DNA of 36,997 bases, from NCBI GenBank assembly GCA_019649035.1, contig BMAT01012519.1, forward strand, positions 378,806-415,802, given 5' to 3'. The notes under the pieces were generated by a model. It was not told the origin of the DNA, did no database searches, and saw nothing but the letters and a program-made list of their open reading frames with translations. Numbering within the stretch: position 1 is the first letter of the stretch; each line of letters begins with the position of its first letter. Below, piece after piece: positions 1-12,000 of the stretch. Position numbers and translations under genes: made by a program. The stretch is from Elysia marginata (taxonomy: Eukaryota > Mollusca > Gastropoda > Plakobranchidae).

Positions 1-821
1 CCTTTGAAGTGGAATTGGGCTTGTAAAAATACCCTTCAATCAAAACTTTTCTAAAATTTCACAAGTCCTAACCCTGCCGACTCAAACGGCTATATCTTCA
101 TACAGAAGCATGACAAAGCTCTTTTGTTCGTTGTATTGCAAAGTAGAGAAAATAAGCTTTACTGTGGTACCATATCTGACTACCTTCCAATTTCAACTTA
201 AGACCTATTTTGACTGGATGCAAGACGTATGTAGTTTCTAGTTCTAGTTTTATTTTGTAAACTTCTGTATCTAGTCTGGTTTTTTTGTTAGTTTAAACAT
301 TGAGTTATGAATTTTTGTACATATTGGTTGTTTCTTTAAAATCTTTGTGATGTAATTGTACCCCAACAGGGTAATTATTTTTTCATATTGTTATAAAGCA
401 TTTAAGAAGGTGCTTGTCGATTTGTCAGTTCTAACTTGTAGGTTTTGAATCATGTTTTACTGATTCTAACATATCGTAAATGGTAATTAAAAATGTTGAT
501 CATGTTTGTTAGCATTTGGCCTAAACAACAGATGAATGGATTCGTTTTGTGGGAACTAAGAAATATTAATGTATCAATAAATTACAAAATCTCATTGTTA
601 ATGTTTGTGAATTTACATTAACAGTATTAGCCAAATACAATTTACATTGACATTATTAGTCAAATACGTCTCTCAGGTTATGTTGGCAACTTATCAAATT
701 GATATTCTTTATAGCATTGCTATTGTCAATTTGTATATACTGGTGTATATTTCACATGCTTTTTGTTTTTATTGGAAATGAGAAGTAAAAAAAGAGTATT
801 ATCTTTTTTCTTTAAGTCAAA
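1..821. other. AT-rich intergenic sequence
   Basis: No coding signal. The first 240 bases belong to a dispersed repeat with an inverted copy at 5120-5330; the rest shows nothing I can name. Confidence 0.6.
20..240 (+). repeat. Dispersed repeat, copy 1
   Basis: Its reverse complement matches 5120-5330, sharing blocks such as GGTAGTCAGATAT and CTTCTGTAT-AAGATATAGCC. A weaker direct copy lies at 5467-5550. The copy may continue past the window edge. Family unknown. Confidence 0.7.
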
Positions 822-1100
822 CCGCCTCTGTGGCCTAGCAGTAAGACACTCGCTCAGAGATCGGGAGGTGTGGGTTCGATCCGCGGCCGAGTCAAGCCAA
901 GGACTTTAAAATTGGTATTAGCAGCTGATCCGCCTAGTGTCTGGCATTATGGATTTAGTGCTAAGTCTGGTCGGCCCGGTGTCAGGATAATGTGACTGGG
1001 TGTGGTGTATGCAGCACGCTTTCAATTGTCCCAAGGGCAGTCTCTGATATAACCTTGTAGTTGAAAAGAGACGTTAAAATTCAAACAAGCCAACCCAACT
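822..1100 (+). mobile_element. tRNA-derived SINE, family A
   Basis: The head is tRNA-like, with an A box in TGGCCTAGCAGT and a B box GGGTTCGATCC. A conserved body of about 200 bp follows and ends GACGTTAAAATTCAAACAA. Copies recur at 7157-7438 (minus) and 32691-32995 (plus). This copy lacks about 30 bp in the body that the other two retain. Confidence 0.85.
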
Positions 1101-2899
1101 CTTTAAGTCAACGCTAAAAAGTATTGCCGTGGTCATTGTAATCTATACCAGAGGGACATAATTTTCTTTGTGTGTGTAGTAATTGAGACATATGGGTAAA
1201 GCTCTAAATATCTAAACTTGAAAAATATATCCTACTTATTTAAATGTTGATGTTTTGGTATAAATTGGTCTAAAAATTTTGTTTATGTTATAAGGCAGGG
1301 GTTATTCTGGTATTCATGGAATTGTGAAGTCATTTAAATATTTGTAAATCAGTCACCAGCAAATGCTAGCTTCAATTTTTGTTAAAAATGACCTCAGAAA
1401 AAAATACTAGGTTGTTCTGACTATAAAATATATGTGACAACAGATATATGATCTCTACAACTTGCATTTGTGTTGATTTCATTAATAATGCAGCTATGAC
1501 TCTCTCTTTTTAGTTAATAATTGTGACTGCTCATATTATTGATTTTTCATTCAACAGTTTTTATATGGACAATAGATATCAATTCAAATCATTTATGGAT
1601 CACTATCCTTCATTACTCTTTAAATTAATTCCATGGCCAAAATATATTGTAAAGTAATCAATCTTATTATTGCATTACTGTATAGGGGTCATAGCTATTG
1701 CAAAAATTGCTAATGTTAGTATTTGATATATGGCAAGGTAAAATTTCAGAATGCTTGGACATAAATATTTTATAAAATATGGATCTTATGGCCAGTAAGT
1801 TTATGAAACTAATTTACATGATTGTTTTAGAGCAAGTGTTTAAAGGAATCTGCAAAGTTTTGTGAGACTCGTTGTTTTCAGAAATTTAAAGCATGTTGCA
1901 TGGTTAAAAATGTTTTCCTGTTAATGACATTTATGATGATACATGTAGTAATATAAGTTATATTTAATTGATTTCTTTTATCTAAAAGTTAATGGCATGT
2001 ACTTTCTAAACTTTCCAAAACCGAATTTTTATCTTCAGCATCTCACCATGCGTGAAACATCAAAATAACATGATAAGCTGAGTCTGGAGAAATATATTAC
2101 TGTCGCTAAATGAGATTGATTAAGAGTAATCATTCTCATTTATATTAGCAGGCCATTTGCAAAAAATATTTCAACAGAAGGCATAGACAACATAGATATG
2201 TAAAGAGCTGAGACAGAAATACTCTATGTCATGTAAAGTGTTTTTTTTTCTAGTTTGGAGAGAGTAAATTTGTGTAGCTATTTCGTTTCTAGTACATCAT
2301 TATTGTTATACTTGGTATTTTTAAAAGGTGACTTTCTTTTATGTTTACCATTTTGTCTTTTTCATGGTTCTTGTTTTTATTTTTGTGAATAATTAAATGC
2401 TTTTGGACAATACAAGAATCAAATTCTTAAAGTAATTGTATTAGTTTTTCAAAGGCTATTATTATGTATTAGCTAAACAATTCAAGCTTGTTTCTGTCAA
2501 ATAAGTTTGTGGAAAATTTTTATTGGAGAACACATCTTTTCAAAAAAGATTCATGCCTCTTTTCTTTATATTTTAAATCAAAAGAACTTTGACTAGCTTT
2601 CCACACAGTTATTTGAATTTTGTGCAGTTTTCAACTTTTTGAAGTGCAGAAGAAAACGCATTGTTCAAAGTACCAATGTCGTATGTAAAAACTGCTATAT
2701 TGGTCCCATTTTCACTGGGGGCTAGACACAGAAATATAGTTTTAGTGTCATAACAGAAATTGCAAGTCTAAATTTTCTCACCAGTAGGATTCCCAGTACT
2801 TGATGAGAAGGTGTCTACTTGTATAACAGACACATTTACAGATCTGAATTTTTGCTATTATAAGAAAAATCTGCAAGTGTGGAGGCCCATATTTTAGTC
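1101..2899. other. AT-rich intergenic sequence without recognised features
   Basis: Read on both strands: stops are frequent in all frames, and I saw no paired splice sites, RNA gene or repeat structure. Confidence 0.6.
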
Positions 2900-3910
2900 A
2901 ATGTTAGCCGATACTTTGCATCAAATGGATGAAAAGACTTAATCCAAATGTTTTGATTATATGAATTTTGCCTATGACCGATAAATCTCGTTTAGCCCAC
3001 ATTGCAAATGTTTTCTCTAATTGGTTTAATTTCTGTTCCCAATTTTTCTCAATAGATTGAGAGGGAGATGATGCATTGTAATACACTCCCAAGATTTTTA
3101 TTGTGGATACAAATTTTATACCCATTATTTCATTACCATAAAACCCCAATGTACCTAATACCATTGCCTGGCATTTCTTGGAGTTTAGATGCAGACCTGA
3201 AAATCTCTGAAACTCTTTAATTTTGGTTAAGACTTCTCGAAAGTCCATTCTGTCTCTTAGTAACAAAGTCGTATCGTCCTCATATTGTTTTATTTTCACT
3301 GACCTGTCTGTCAGAGGCAAACGGATTCCTTTAATGTTAGTGTTTTGTCTTATACTCAGAGCAAGTATTTCAGAGCTATAATAAAAAGTAATGGGGATAT
3401 AGGGCATCCTTGATTAACTCCTCTTTTTAAAGGGAATTCGCGAGAAATATAACCTCCGTTTTTAACCATTGCAGTACGTTTGTGAAGAAGTATTTCAATC
3501 CACTTGATAAAATTCTCACCGAATCCAAAACATTTAAATGACTGTAGTATGTATTGAGTTGACACCGAGTCGAAAGCCTTCTGATAGTCAAGGGCCAGTA
3601 ATATCGTATTTGTTTTCTTATTGCTTTCATGTTCTATTATGTCTGCCAATTCTCGTATTGTTTGGGAGATATTTCGTCCTTTTATAAATCCTGTCTGATC
3701 TGTACTTATGAGGTAATCGATGCAATCGCTTAATCTACGGGCTAATGTTTTTGCTAGAATCTTGTAATCAACATTGGTTAAAGAAATAGGTCTCCAATTT
3801 CCCAGATCATCTTTAGGCAGATCTTTTCCTTTGTGCAATAAACTTATGATTCCCTTCCTTTGCGATGACGACAGCAAACCTGTTTCGTAGCTGTAGTCAT
3901 AGGATGCCAA
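2900..3910 (-). pseudogene. Truncated, frameshifted LINE reverse transcriptase
   Basis: A non-LTR retrotransposon RT core in two frames. The first frame (3356-3910) has NWRPISLTNVDYKILAK, DQTGFIKGR, ALDYQKAFDS (first catalytic Asp) and NQGCPISPLLF. The second (2904-3407) resumes at EILALSIRQN, then YEDD in place of the usual Y-x-DD with Ala/Met, and the thumb region to KIHIIK. The frameshift lies within 3356-3407. No endonuclease is present, so the copy is 5' truncated. The pattern is closest to L1/Tx1-type elements; clade assignment is tentative. Confidence 0.88.
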
Positions 3911-4745
3911 TAAGAATTAGTTGAACAAGAAAACAAAAATCTTAATTACAGTTTACACCATCTGACTTCATCTGCGATGCTGGGGATCAGCATTTTTTTC
4001 TCAAAATTAATGATTTCTTTATATCAACAATCCTATTTCCTGCTTAATTGGATGTTCCTTTCTGGAAATCAAAATATGATGAAACAAATTGCTTTTTGTC
4101 TTGCCATGTGAAAAAATAAAACTTGGTATCAGAATTTCTACAAGGTCTATCAACGTTTTATTTAATTCTTCAATAACCTCTTCATTACGAGTTTTTCAAC
4201 GACATGTGCGTATTACTAACTTCTATCATAGTCATCCCTCTTTCTGAATGGAGCTGGATACAAAGTTGATAAAGTTAAATTCTCTTTGACAAGTACAAAT
4301 AATGCAACTCACAACACAGGAAAATCTGTTAATACAGCAATGTTTATTTCATGGACTAAAACTTTTTTCATGATTTACAGTATTAAAAGTTTTATGTGAA
4401 CTAAAAATAAGTGTCAACTGATTGTATAAAATTTTACAAAAACATAAAGAGTTCAAACAATGCACATAAATTTATATAGAAATTTGTGAAAGTTATTCAT
4501 CTTGTCATTGTGGTTTTTTTATGATAATCATTATGTGTGAAAAGTGTATTTAAACTCGTTTGTCTCCAAGGTAAACAGATAGCATTCAATTTTTATATAA
4601 AAATAGGATGAAATAAAACGTGGGCTAAAAATTTTTATTCTGGTTATATGAAAATAATCAACAGTAGATGCAGGCCTAATGTCAAGTCAAATTTTTTAAT
4701 TCAAAACTTCAAGAACAAACTTTACTCTCAGTATTAGGCCTCGGG
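3911..4745. other. AT-rich intergenic sequence, nothing recognised
   Basis: No open frame of note and no repeat similarity to other parts of the window that I could see. Confidence 0.5.
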
Positions 4746-4747
4746 AT

Positions 4748-4790
4748 TCACACACACACACACACATCATCATCATCATCATCATCATCT
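4748..4790. repeat. Compound microsatellite (CA)n-(TCA)n
   Basis: About nine CA units run directly into about eight TCA units. The open frame across it on the minus strand is an artefact of the repeat. Confidence 0.95.
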
Positions 4791-5119
4791 TCTTGCACCT
4801 CACGCAGATACCCATTTTGGAAGACATAGGCCTAAAAACTCCAATAAGCTTTTTTTTGTCTTGAGACCCATTTTTTTTCTTTGAATCTTCCAATGTTCCT
4901 CATCTTTGTGGCTGTTACGTTTACTTTTTCTCTCTTCATCATTTGTCTGTCCCTTTCCTTCTGTCCTAACTTTTAATTTTTTCTCAATAGTATTAATGGG
5001 TTTTTTTCTTGGTTTTTTGTTGTTGTTGTTGTTGTTATAAGGAGTTAGCTTTTCCTCAAAATTTCTTTCATACTAATTTGTTAAGCACAACACACAAAGC
5101 AGTAAGTAAAATGTGTACA

Positions 5120-5330
5120 CATTTGTCTTGCAACCAGTCCAAATGAGTCTTATGTCAAAACTGGAGGGTAGTCAGATATTGGTAATGCAAGAAAAGCTGA
5201 TTTTCTATATTTTGAAATGCAAGAAACAGAAAAGCACTATCATGCTTCTGTATAAAGATATAGCCGTTTGAAGCCTACAGTGTTATGTTTTGTGAAATTT
5301 CAAAAAGGGGAAAAATTGTGTTTAAAGTTT
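5120..5330 (-). repeat. Dispersed repeat, copy 2 (inverted to copy 1)
   Basis: It matches the reverse complement of 20-240 over about 200 bp with scattered substitutions. The pair encloses the LINE fragment, but I see nothing else to show they are ends of one element. Confidence 0.7.
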
Positions 5331-5466
5331 AGACAACTATACAGGTGCAGAGGCCTTAGCAACCACACAAATTAAAATTAAACATGCAAAATGCAACATG
5401 AACTAAGTGTGAAAACTGTTTAGAAATGGTTTTACCATCAATATCTGAAATTATGAAAAATTGCCT

Positions 5467-5550
5467 TCTGACCACCTACTAAGCTTTGAAAGCCTCTCAA
5501 AACTAGGGCTTTCAACCTACGACTCATTTGGACAGAATGCAAGATATTTG
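5467..5550 (+). repeat. Dispersed repeat, copy 3 (partial)
   Basis: The stretch around CGACTCATTTGGACAGAATG resembles the central part of copy 1 in the same orientation, and forms an imperfect inverted pair with copy 2. The match is short. Confidence 0.45.
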
Positions 5551-5776
5551 GTAAATGATAGGGTTGCAAAGCATACATATATATATATTTTTTTTTTATC
5601 AAAACATTCACAGGCATCAGATACGTTTGCTTCCTTATTTCTGGTCTTGGAATCAAATTTAAAGAACAGTGTTAAGTAAACATGATTCAGTTTTTTTTTT
5701 AATTTTACAAATAGGCATTGGTTGTCTGTACACATGTGCCAAAGTTGTAGTAATTCGTAAGTTTCTTTCATCATGA

Positions 5777-5782
5777 TTTATT
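5777..5782 (-). terminator. Polyadenylation signal of the aminopeptidase gene
   Basis: A canonical AATAAA on the minus strand about 170 nt after the TAA stop, followed by AT-rich sequence. It is the only canonical signal close to the stop, so a 3'UTR of roughly 190-200 nt is inferred. Confidence 0.65.
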
Positions 5783-5952
5783 GAGGAAAACTGAAGTTTG
5801 ATATAAGCCTGATAATACATCTGTTTTCAATGTCTAGAAACCCTAAGTACATTGTATTAGAGCCAAGAAGAAAAAAAAATTACGCCTTGGACAAAATTCT
5901 CAACGCCTTTCAGAAAAGATCTAGAGAGTATAAAAATGAAGGAGCCAACCAT

Positions 5953-6096
5953 TTAGGCGTTGGTTTTGAGCCAATTGAGGACAACAGAACGGAAGTTCTT
6001 CATCCAGTAGATGTTTTTCTCAATACTTTCTAGCGCCATCTTGCGGTACCGCTCCCCAGCGCCAGCCTCCGGAAACTGCTCAAACAAGTCTTTTAC
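5953..6096 (-). CDS. Aminopeptidase exon 19 (C-terminus and stop)
   Basis: Residues 803-849 then TAA. Acceptor CTTCAG/GTA. It encodes the last two helices, including [15 protein letters not shown] and a final VVLNWL, as in aminopeptidase N. A short 3'UTR with AATAAA follows at 5777-5782. Confidence 0.95.
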   Translation of the reverse strand, partial: VKDLFEQFPEAGAGERYRKMALESIEKNIYWMKNFRSVVLNWLKTNA

Positions 6097-9000
6097 CTGA
6101 AGTAGAAACAAATGTTAGAGAAAGCAGTCTTCATTTGGGTCTTTTCTGTGTTCTTTTCCTAAATTGCACGTCGCAGGGGGGAGGGGGGGGGCTTTTTGAG
6201 CCCTCCTGGTCTCATATTTATTAAAGTCCTTGACCTTTCCTTTTTTATAAGTAGGTAATCCTAATAAGGATTCGAATTTTGTTCTTGTTTTTAATTTGAC
6301 AATAAGCAGCGTGGGGTAGCCTACTGACTATGCACTCGCTATGATTTAATTTTGCATCAACTCTTCATATTATCTACATCTGCAGCCGGTTTTTTTATTT
6401 TTTTTTGGCAAACCAACGACAAACTTTATCGCGGTTGAATTAACTGATAGTACTAAAATGTTTGTTAGAATGAACGCACCTCTTGTAGTTTAAACTCTGT
6501 ATTGTAGTCCCTGGTCATGTAGTAAAGCATGCGTCCAAAGTAGCGGTCAGTGATGGAGAACCTGGGAGACAGGGAAAGAGACCGAGAAGGGTGCTTATTG
6601 CCTGGTGAATATTTGAGATTAGACTACTGAATAGTTGACTACGTACTAACGGAGCAGCTGTGAAGAGTGGCACTGGTTGAGGGCGAAGACATCTTAGCTC
6701 AGTTCTAAACGCTGAGTGATTGAGAGATAAAAAAAAAACAAGAAGAAACAATGAAATATAAAGTTAGTAAATTAAAAGTTTCCCAGACAGAAAGCCTTTC
6801 GATTGCGTTGCTAAATTAGATCTGAAAATCTTTAGTAAAATATGTGCACAGTGAGATCGCATGGTGTGAAAAACGAGGGGAGGAACACACAAATAGACAG
6901 ACTCAGAAAAAAACAGCTTTCGCGCATGTGCTCTTCAGCTTAGAGAGTTCTAAGAAAATTTTAAAATTGCATTTTGCTTCAGCCTTATTTATGCAAGTAG
7001 AGTGCCCAGCAGCCCAAAATGTTGGGAGAACGATGAGATAGATCAAGGAGAGAAGACATTAAGAGAGTGTAAGAGTACAACAGGAAGCATGGGCAGAACG
7101 GAAATAGGGAAAAAGAACAGAAAAATAGAGAAGAAAGAGGTTGTGAGAGTATAGAAGTTGGTTGTTTGTTTGAATTTTAAACGTTCCAGTCAACTTCGAG
7201 GTTATATCAAAGACGGCGCTGGGGACAATTGAAAGCACGCTGCCACACTGTAATGTAAGGAGCGCTTGCATACACCACACCCAGTCACATTATCCTGACA
7301 CCGGGCCGACCAGACTTAACACTCAAACCATAATGCCAGACACATGGCGGATCAGCTGCTAGTACAAATTTTAATGCCCTTGGTTTGACTCGGCCGGGGT
7401 TCGAACCATGCACCTCCCGATCTCTGAGGGAGTGCTCAAAACGTGAAATAAAACGTATAGGTGATTCACTTTTTCTGATATAATTATGTAGTGAGGTGAA
7501 TTCAAACACAGTTTGATCCAAGAATGCCCAGTTACTAAACAGTAGTGTTAAATAAAGGGGATGAGAAATCTTCTGTGTGCAATCCAATACTTACAAACAT
7601 GTTAAAACCTTTTGGCAGGTATGACAAAGCCTAGTTTTTTAACAATTTTTCAGAGGTGTTCACGCGCAGATCTCCATGTGTCATTTTCCAGGTCCGCCTT
7701 TGAATGGCTAAATGGCACCCTTGACCTATTACCATCACCGTCGTCATTATCACCAACCCCACTACGACCATCCTAACCAACACTTCCACCATCGCCAACA
7801 CTTCTATCTCAATAACCATCACCATCACCTCCACAGCTGCTAGTGACACCATCATCGATAACTCCAACCACATAACCGCAGCATCGATAATAACAAACAG
7901 CTTCTTCACACGAAAGAGAGCTACCATACTCTTGACCACTGACCTGTCCACAAAGGACTGGTAGTTCGCCCTGGTCCAGTCCCACAAAAGTCCAAAAGCT
8001 GCCGGATTGCGGCCAACATCAGCTACCACAGTGAAAAAATCTTGGCGTCTGATGTGTTTTCCTTCTTTGGCGTAGTTCAGCAGTCTGAGAGGGGAGGTAT
8101 AAAATAAGACAAAAATGAGGATGCGTAATGATATATAATATAGGTAGAGATGTAAATTTATATAGAGAGAGATAGATGACATATTAACAGGTAAACAGAT
8201 AGAGAGATATTTTTTTGCTAGAGTACACTCGTAGCCTAAAAATATTAATGACGACTAGGAAGGCCTACCTTATGACAGGTCTGTTTCGAGCTTCAGGTAA
8301 GGTTTTTTATTGTTACTTTCTGTTTCCTTCCAGCGTCGTGAAATTTTCCAATAGGTGTTTTTTCTGTGCATGCACCAGCTCAGAATTTCCTTCTATTTGT
8401 TTAGACTGAGTTTTCTAGTCAGTATGAGGAATTTTTTCGGATGAGCAAAAGTTGCAAAACTTGCATTTCTTACTTTTTATTGAGTATGATTGGACCTATT
8501 CCAGTATCTCCGTGTGATATTGAGATGTGTATGTTCTTCTTTAAGTTTCCAAATAAGTTTGCTTGGTGTTATTGCAGATCTTTTGTGATGGAGTCGAAAA
8601 TTTGAACTTTGTTGGTTTTACCTTGTTTTGAATTACCGGTAGTTCTAAGTAATTGCGATGTATTCTTTTTCCTGGTGTCTTCTTTTGTAGCCGTCGTCTG
8701 GTATATCATGACTTCTTGTAGGCATTTGCCTTGGAGTGGGAAATTTTTTTTTCAACAATTTTGGAGATTATTTATCTTTTCTTTAGCGTCCTTCGTTATA
8801 CATGTAGTTTATTTGTTATGGTTGTTAATTATTTGTTTTATGTTGTTCATGCAGATGTAGCTTAGCTTGATAGCACTTTTATTTATATTTTTGTGCAGTT
8901 TGTGGTAAGGCAGGAAGCATGTGCATGTCATCAGTGTGAAGAATTTTTTTCCAATGTTGCTGGGGTCGCTTTTATTGAAAGGTGGATGGAACCAAAGGAT

Positions 9001-12000
9001 TTTTTTCTTTGTTCTCTTTTTTTTTCTTTTGCCGTTTTCTCTGGGTCTTTTTGTTGTGGTCTAAAATGTCTCGGTTTCTAAGGCAGTAGCTGCTTTGGGT
9101 GGTTTCTTTTCTGCATAATTCAGTTCTTTTATGTGGCCGCTTTCTTTTAAGGCTGGTCGGGCTTTATCTATTATCCCATTTAGAACACTTTGAGATAGAT
9201 GTTGGACTGTATAGACTTGGCGGTTTAGCCATACCAAGGATGAAACAAAGAGAAGCGGAAATAACATAGAAGAAAATGTGCAAAATATTCAAAGAAAATG
9301 GACTCAACGTCAGTATAGAGGCAAGCAAAAATGTTGTGGACTTCCTAGGTGTTTAATTTTCCCTGCTTTTTGTGCATAAGGCGCTTGTATCTCTGATAGA
9401 TAGATAGATAGGTATAGACAGACAAATAGGTGAAGAGATATATAGATAGGTAGGTAGGTAATTGGAAATCTAGGTTTTTTTACGTCATGAACATAATAAA
9501 GGGTACAACTTAGTAGAAGGAGCCTATACGTGTACAATCTGGTAATTTATTTTGGTTTGAGTCTTACTGAATGTTTCGTGCTATTTCGATGGGCAGCTCG
9601 ATAAAAGATTGGTGTAATGGTACGCCTTAAATGCACTGGTGGGGACTTTTTACATCAACTTATGTGTATGCACGTAGATCTATAAAAGTTCCCTCTTTAT
9701 GGTTAAATGCGGCTCTTTTGATAGTAAAACTATTGCTCTGGTAAACAAAGGCTGCATCTTATTTTTTTTATTTTGCATGGAGTGTGCCTTTGATTGTTTA
9801 AGAATTTCCCACGGTACCGGTATGTTATCATCTTTATTAAATGTTGTTATCTTTTAGGTCCCCCGTGATTTCACTTAAGGTTGCGTTTAATTTTCCATGA
9901 GGCCTGTACATGTGTCCACTTTTCTAAGGTGCTCCACAAACTCGCTGATCCACCGGTTTCATTGACTTATCCACCCTTTGAGGTGGATGCATTGAGCTGC
10001 AGATAAAAATATATCCTATGACATATACACCCACTTATACATTAATCCAACTATCGATAGTTGGTCTACTTACTCACTGATCTGTCAATACACTAAGTTA
10101 TCAACTCTATTTACATTGGCATGTAAGTAGGCTATAACTATCTTCAAATCCCACTGATCCGCCGATTCAACGCTGATCTATTGACTTACTTATCCATGGC
10201 CCCACTGATCCATTGACCCACTGCTTTATTAATCCATTGATTCATTTGAACACTGATCTATTGACTTACTGAACCATGGCCTCACTGATCCATCGACCCA
10301 CTGGTTTATTAATCCATTGATTCATCTGAACGCTGATCTATTGACTTACTGATCCATGGACACACTGATCCATTCACTCACTGGTTTATTTTTCCATTGT
10401 TTCATTTAAACCCTGGTCTATTGACTTACTGATCTATGGACACACTGATCCATTAACCCACTGCTCCATTGAATCACAAATCCCTTGACCTACTGACTCA
10501 GTCAGACTGCGTCACCTCATGATCAGGTGCGGCTGCCTGGCCCTAGCGAGAGCATCCATGATACGCTCCTTCTCCTGTGGCGATGACTCCACCAGATAGC
10601 GCTGCCAGAGGCTCTCCCAGTCACGGTCTGTACCGAACTGCTCCAACCCGTACGCGTACACGGTACCACGGGTGTTAACACTGGTCGGACTAGACACACA
10701 CACACACGAAGAAATAGATTCTTTTGTTTAGAATTATCTTAAGTCAGTTAAAACCCCTTAATTGAATATCTCAGAAATAGGCAGCAACTTCGAACTAAGA
10801 AGAATTAAATTAGAAGCAAAAGATGATTTTTTTTTACTGAGTTAATTTTCTGCTTTATTCACAACATGTACGTGTATAGGGTTAGGGAAAATTAATCATT
10901 TTTTAACACCTTTTTCTCACTTGCCTTTCACCGATTACACATACAAATAAAAAGATTCAACTGTGAATAGTCCAGAGACATATGTCTGCCGCTTTGTCGT
11001 GGCAGCTCTACTCATTGAGTAAATAATGTAAGCACTATTAGATGCTTTTTGGAAATGAATTTATATTAGGTGACAAAAACAGCTGATATATTTTTGGAAA
11101 GATATACTTAGCATTAAGGAATGTAACTTCACTAACCTCGAATTGGTATAAACGACAACGAATGAAAAGAAACCTCTTATCCAGAAAAGTTCAATTCACC
11201 GTAACTTCATAATATATTGAACTTTGATTGGGGGCATATATAGTAAATTAAACAAACCTCTGACGTGGAAATTTATTCATGATAACTTCAAATTATTGGA
11301 CATCGACTTAGAGTGTACACAAAACGCGAAGGTTGTGCAGTGTATGACATGAGTGTACTCGGAATCAAAACAATCAAGTTTCGAGGAAAAAAAATCAAAG
11401 ACAGTTAGTGCTTCGGCGGTTAATTGTTAGACCACCAAACCATTAAAAACCGTAAAAATAAATAGAAACGGTGTGGATTATTTTTTTTTATTTGTATCAG
11501 AATTTCAACAAAAAAAAACCAACATTGTTGATTTTTATAATGAGCAGGGTTATATTAAGCGATGGTAACACATGAATGGCAGACACCAATGTAGAAATTT
11601 CTAACATTTAAACATGTGCAGTACATTTATATGTTTACTAGAATTTTATCTTCACCGGCAGAAAATAAAGCAGTCTAAACGCATTGTAGACGTAGCGCCA
11701 GCGGCACGTGCGGGGTTCAACAGTTTATGTGAGAAAGTCTGCGGTAATTCATTGCAAAGGTATAATTTATAAAGATATCGTGTTAGAGAGATTGGCTCAC
11801 ATTGTTCCGTTGTCCAGCCACGCTCGAAACTCGTTCTGCACGTAAGCCAACGTCTGCTCATCGTCTGTCCACAGCGCGGTGGACATCAGCATGGGTCGTA
11901 GAATTCTGCAAAAATTAAGAAGTTACCGGTAGTAAAATAATAGACAGTATTATATATACATACAATATTATATAGATACATTGTACTTTGAATTTTATCT

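Noticed and set aside
822-895. Possible tRNA gene with clear A and B boxes
   Set aside because: Same reason: it is the head of a three-copy SINE family.
5830-6033. 67-codon plus-strand frame
   Set aside because: Antisense shadow of aminopeptidase exon 19, whose splice site, frame and homology are clear.
7631-7940. Frame rich in [10 protein letters not shown] continuing from exon 17
   Set aside because: Read-through into a low-complexity CACCAT tract past the exon 17 donor; not coding.
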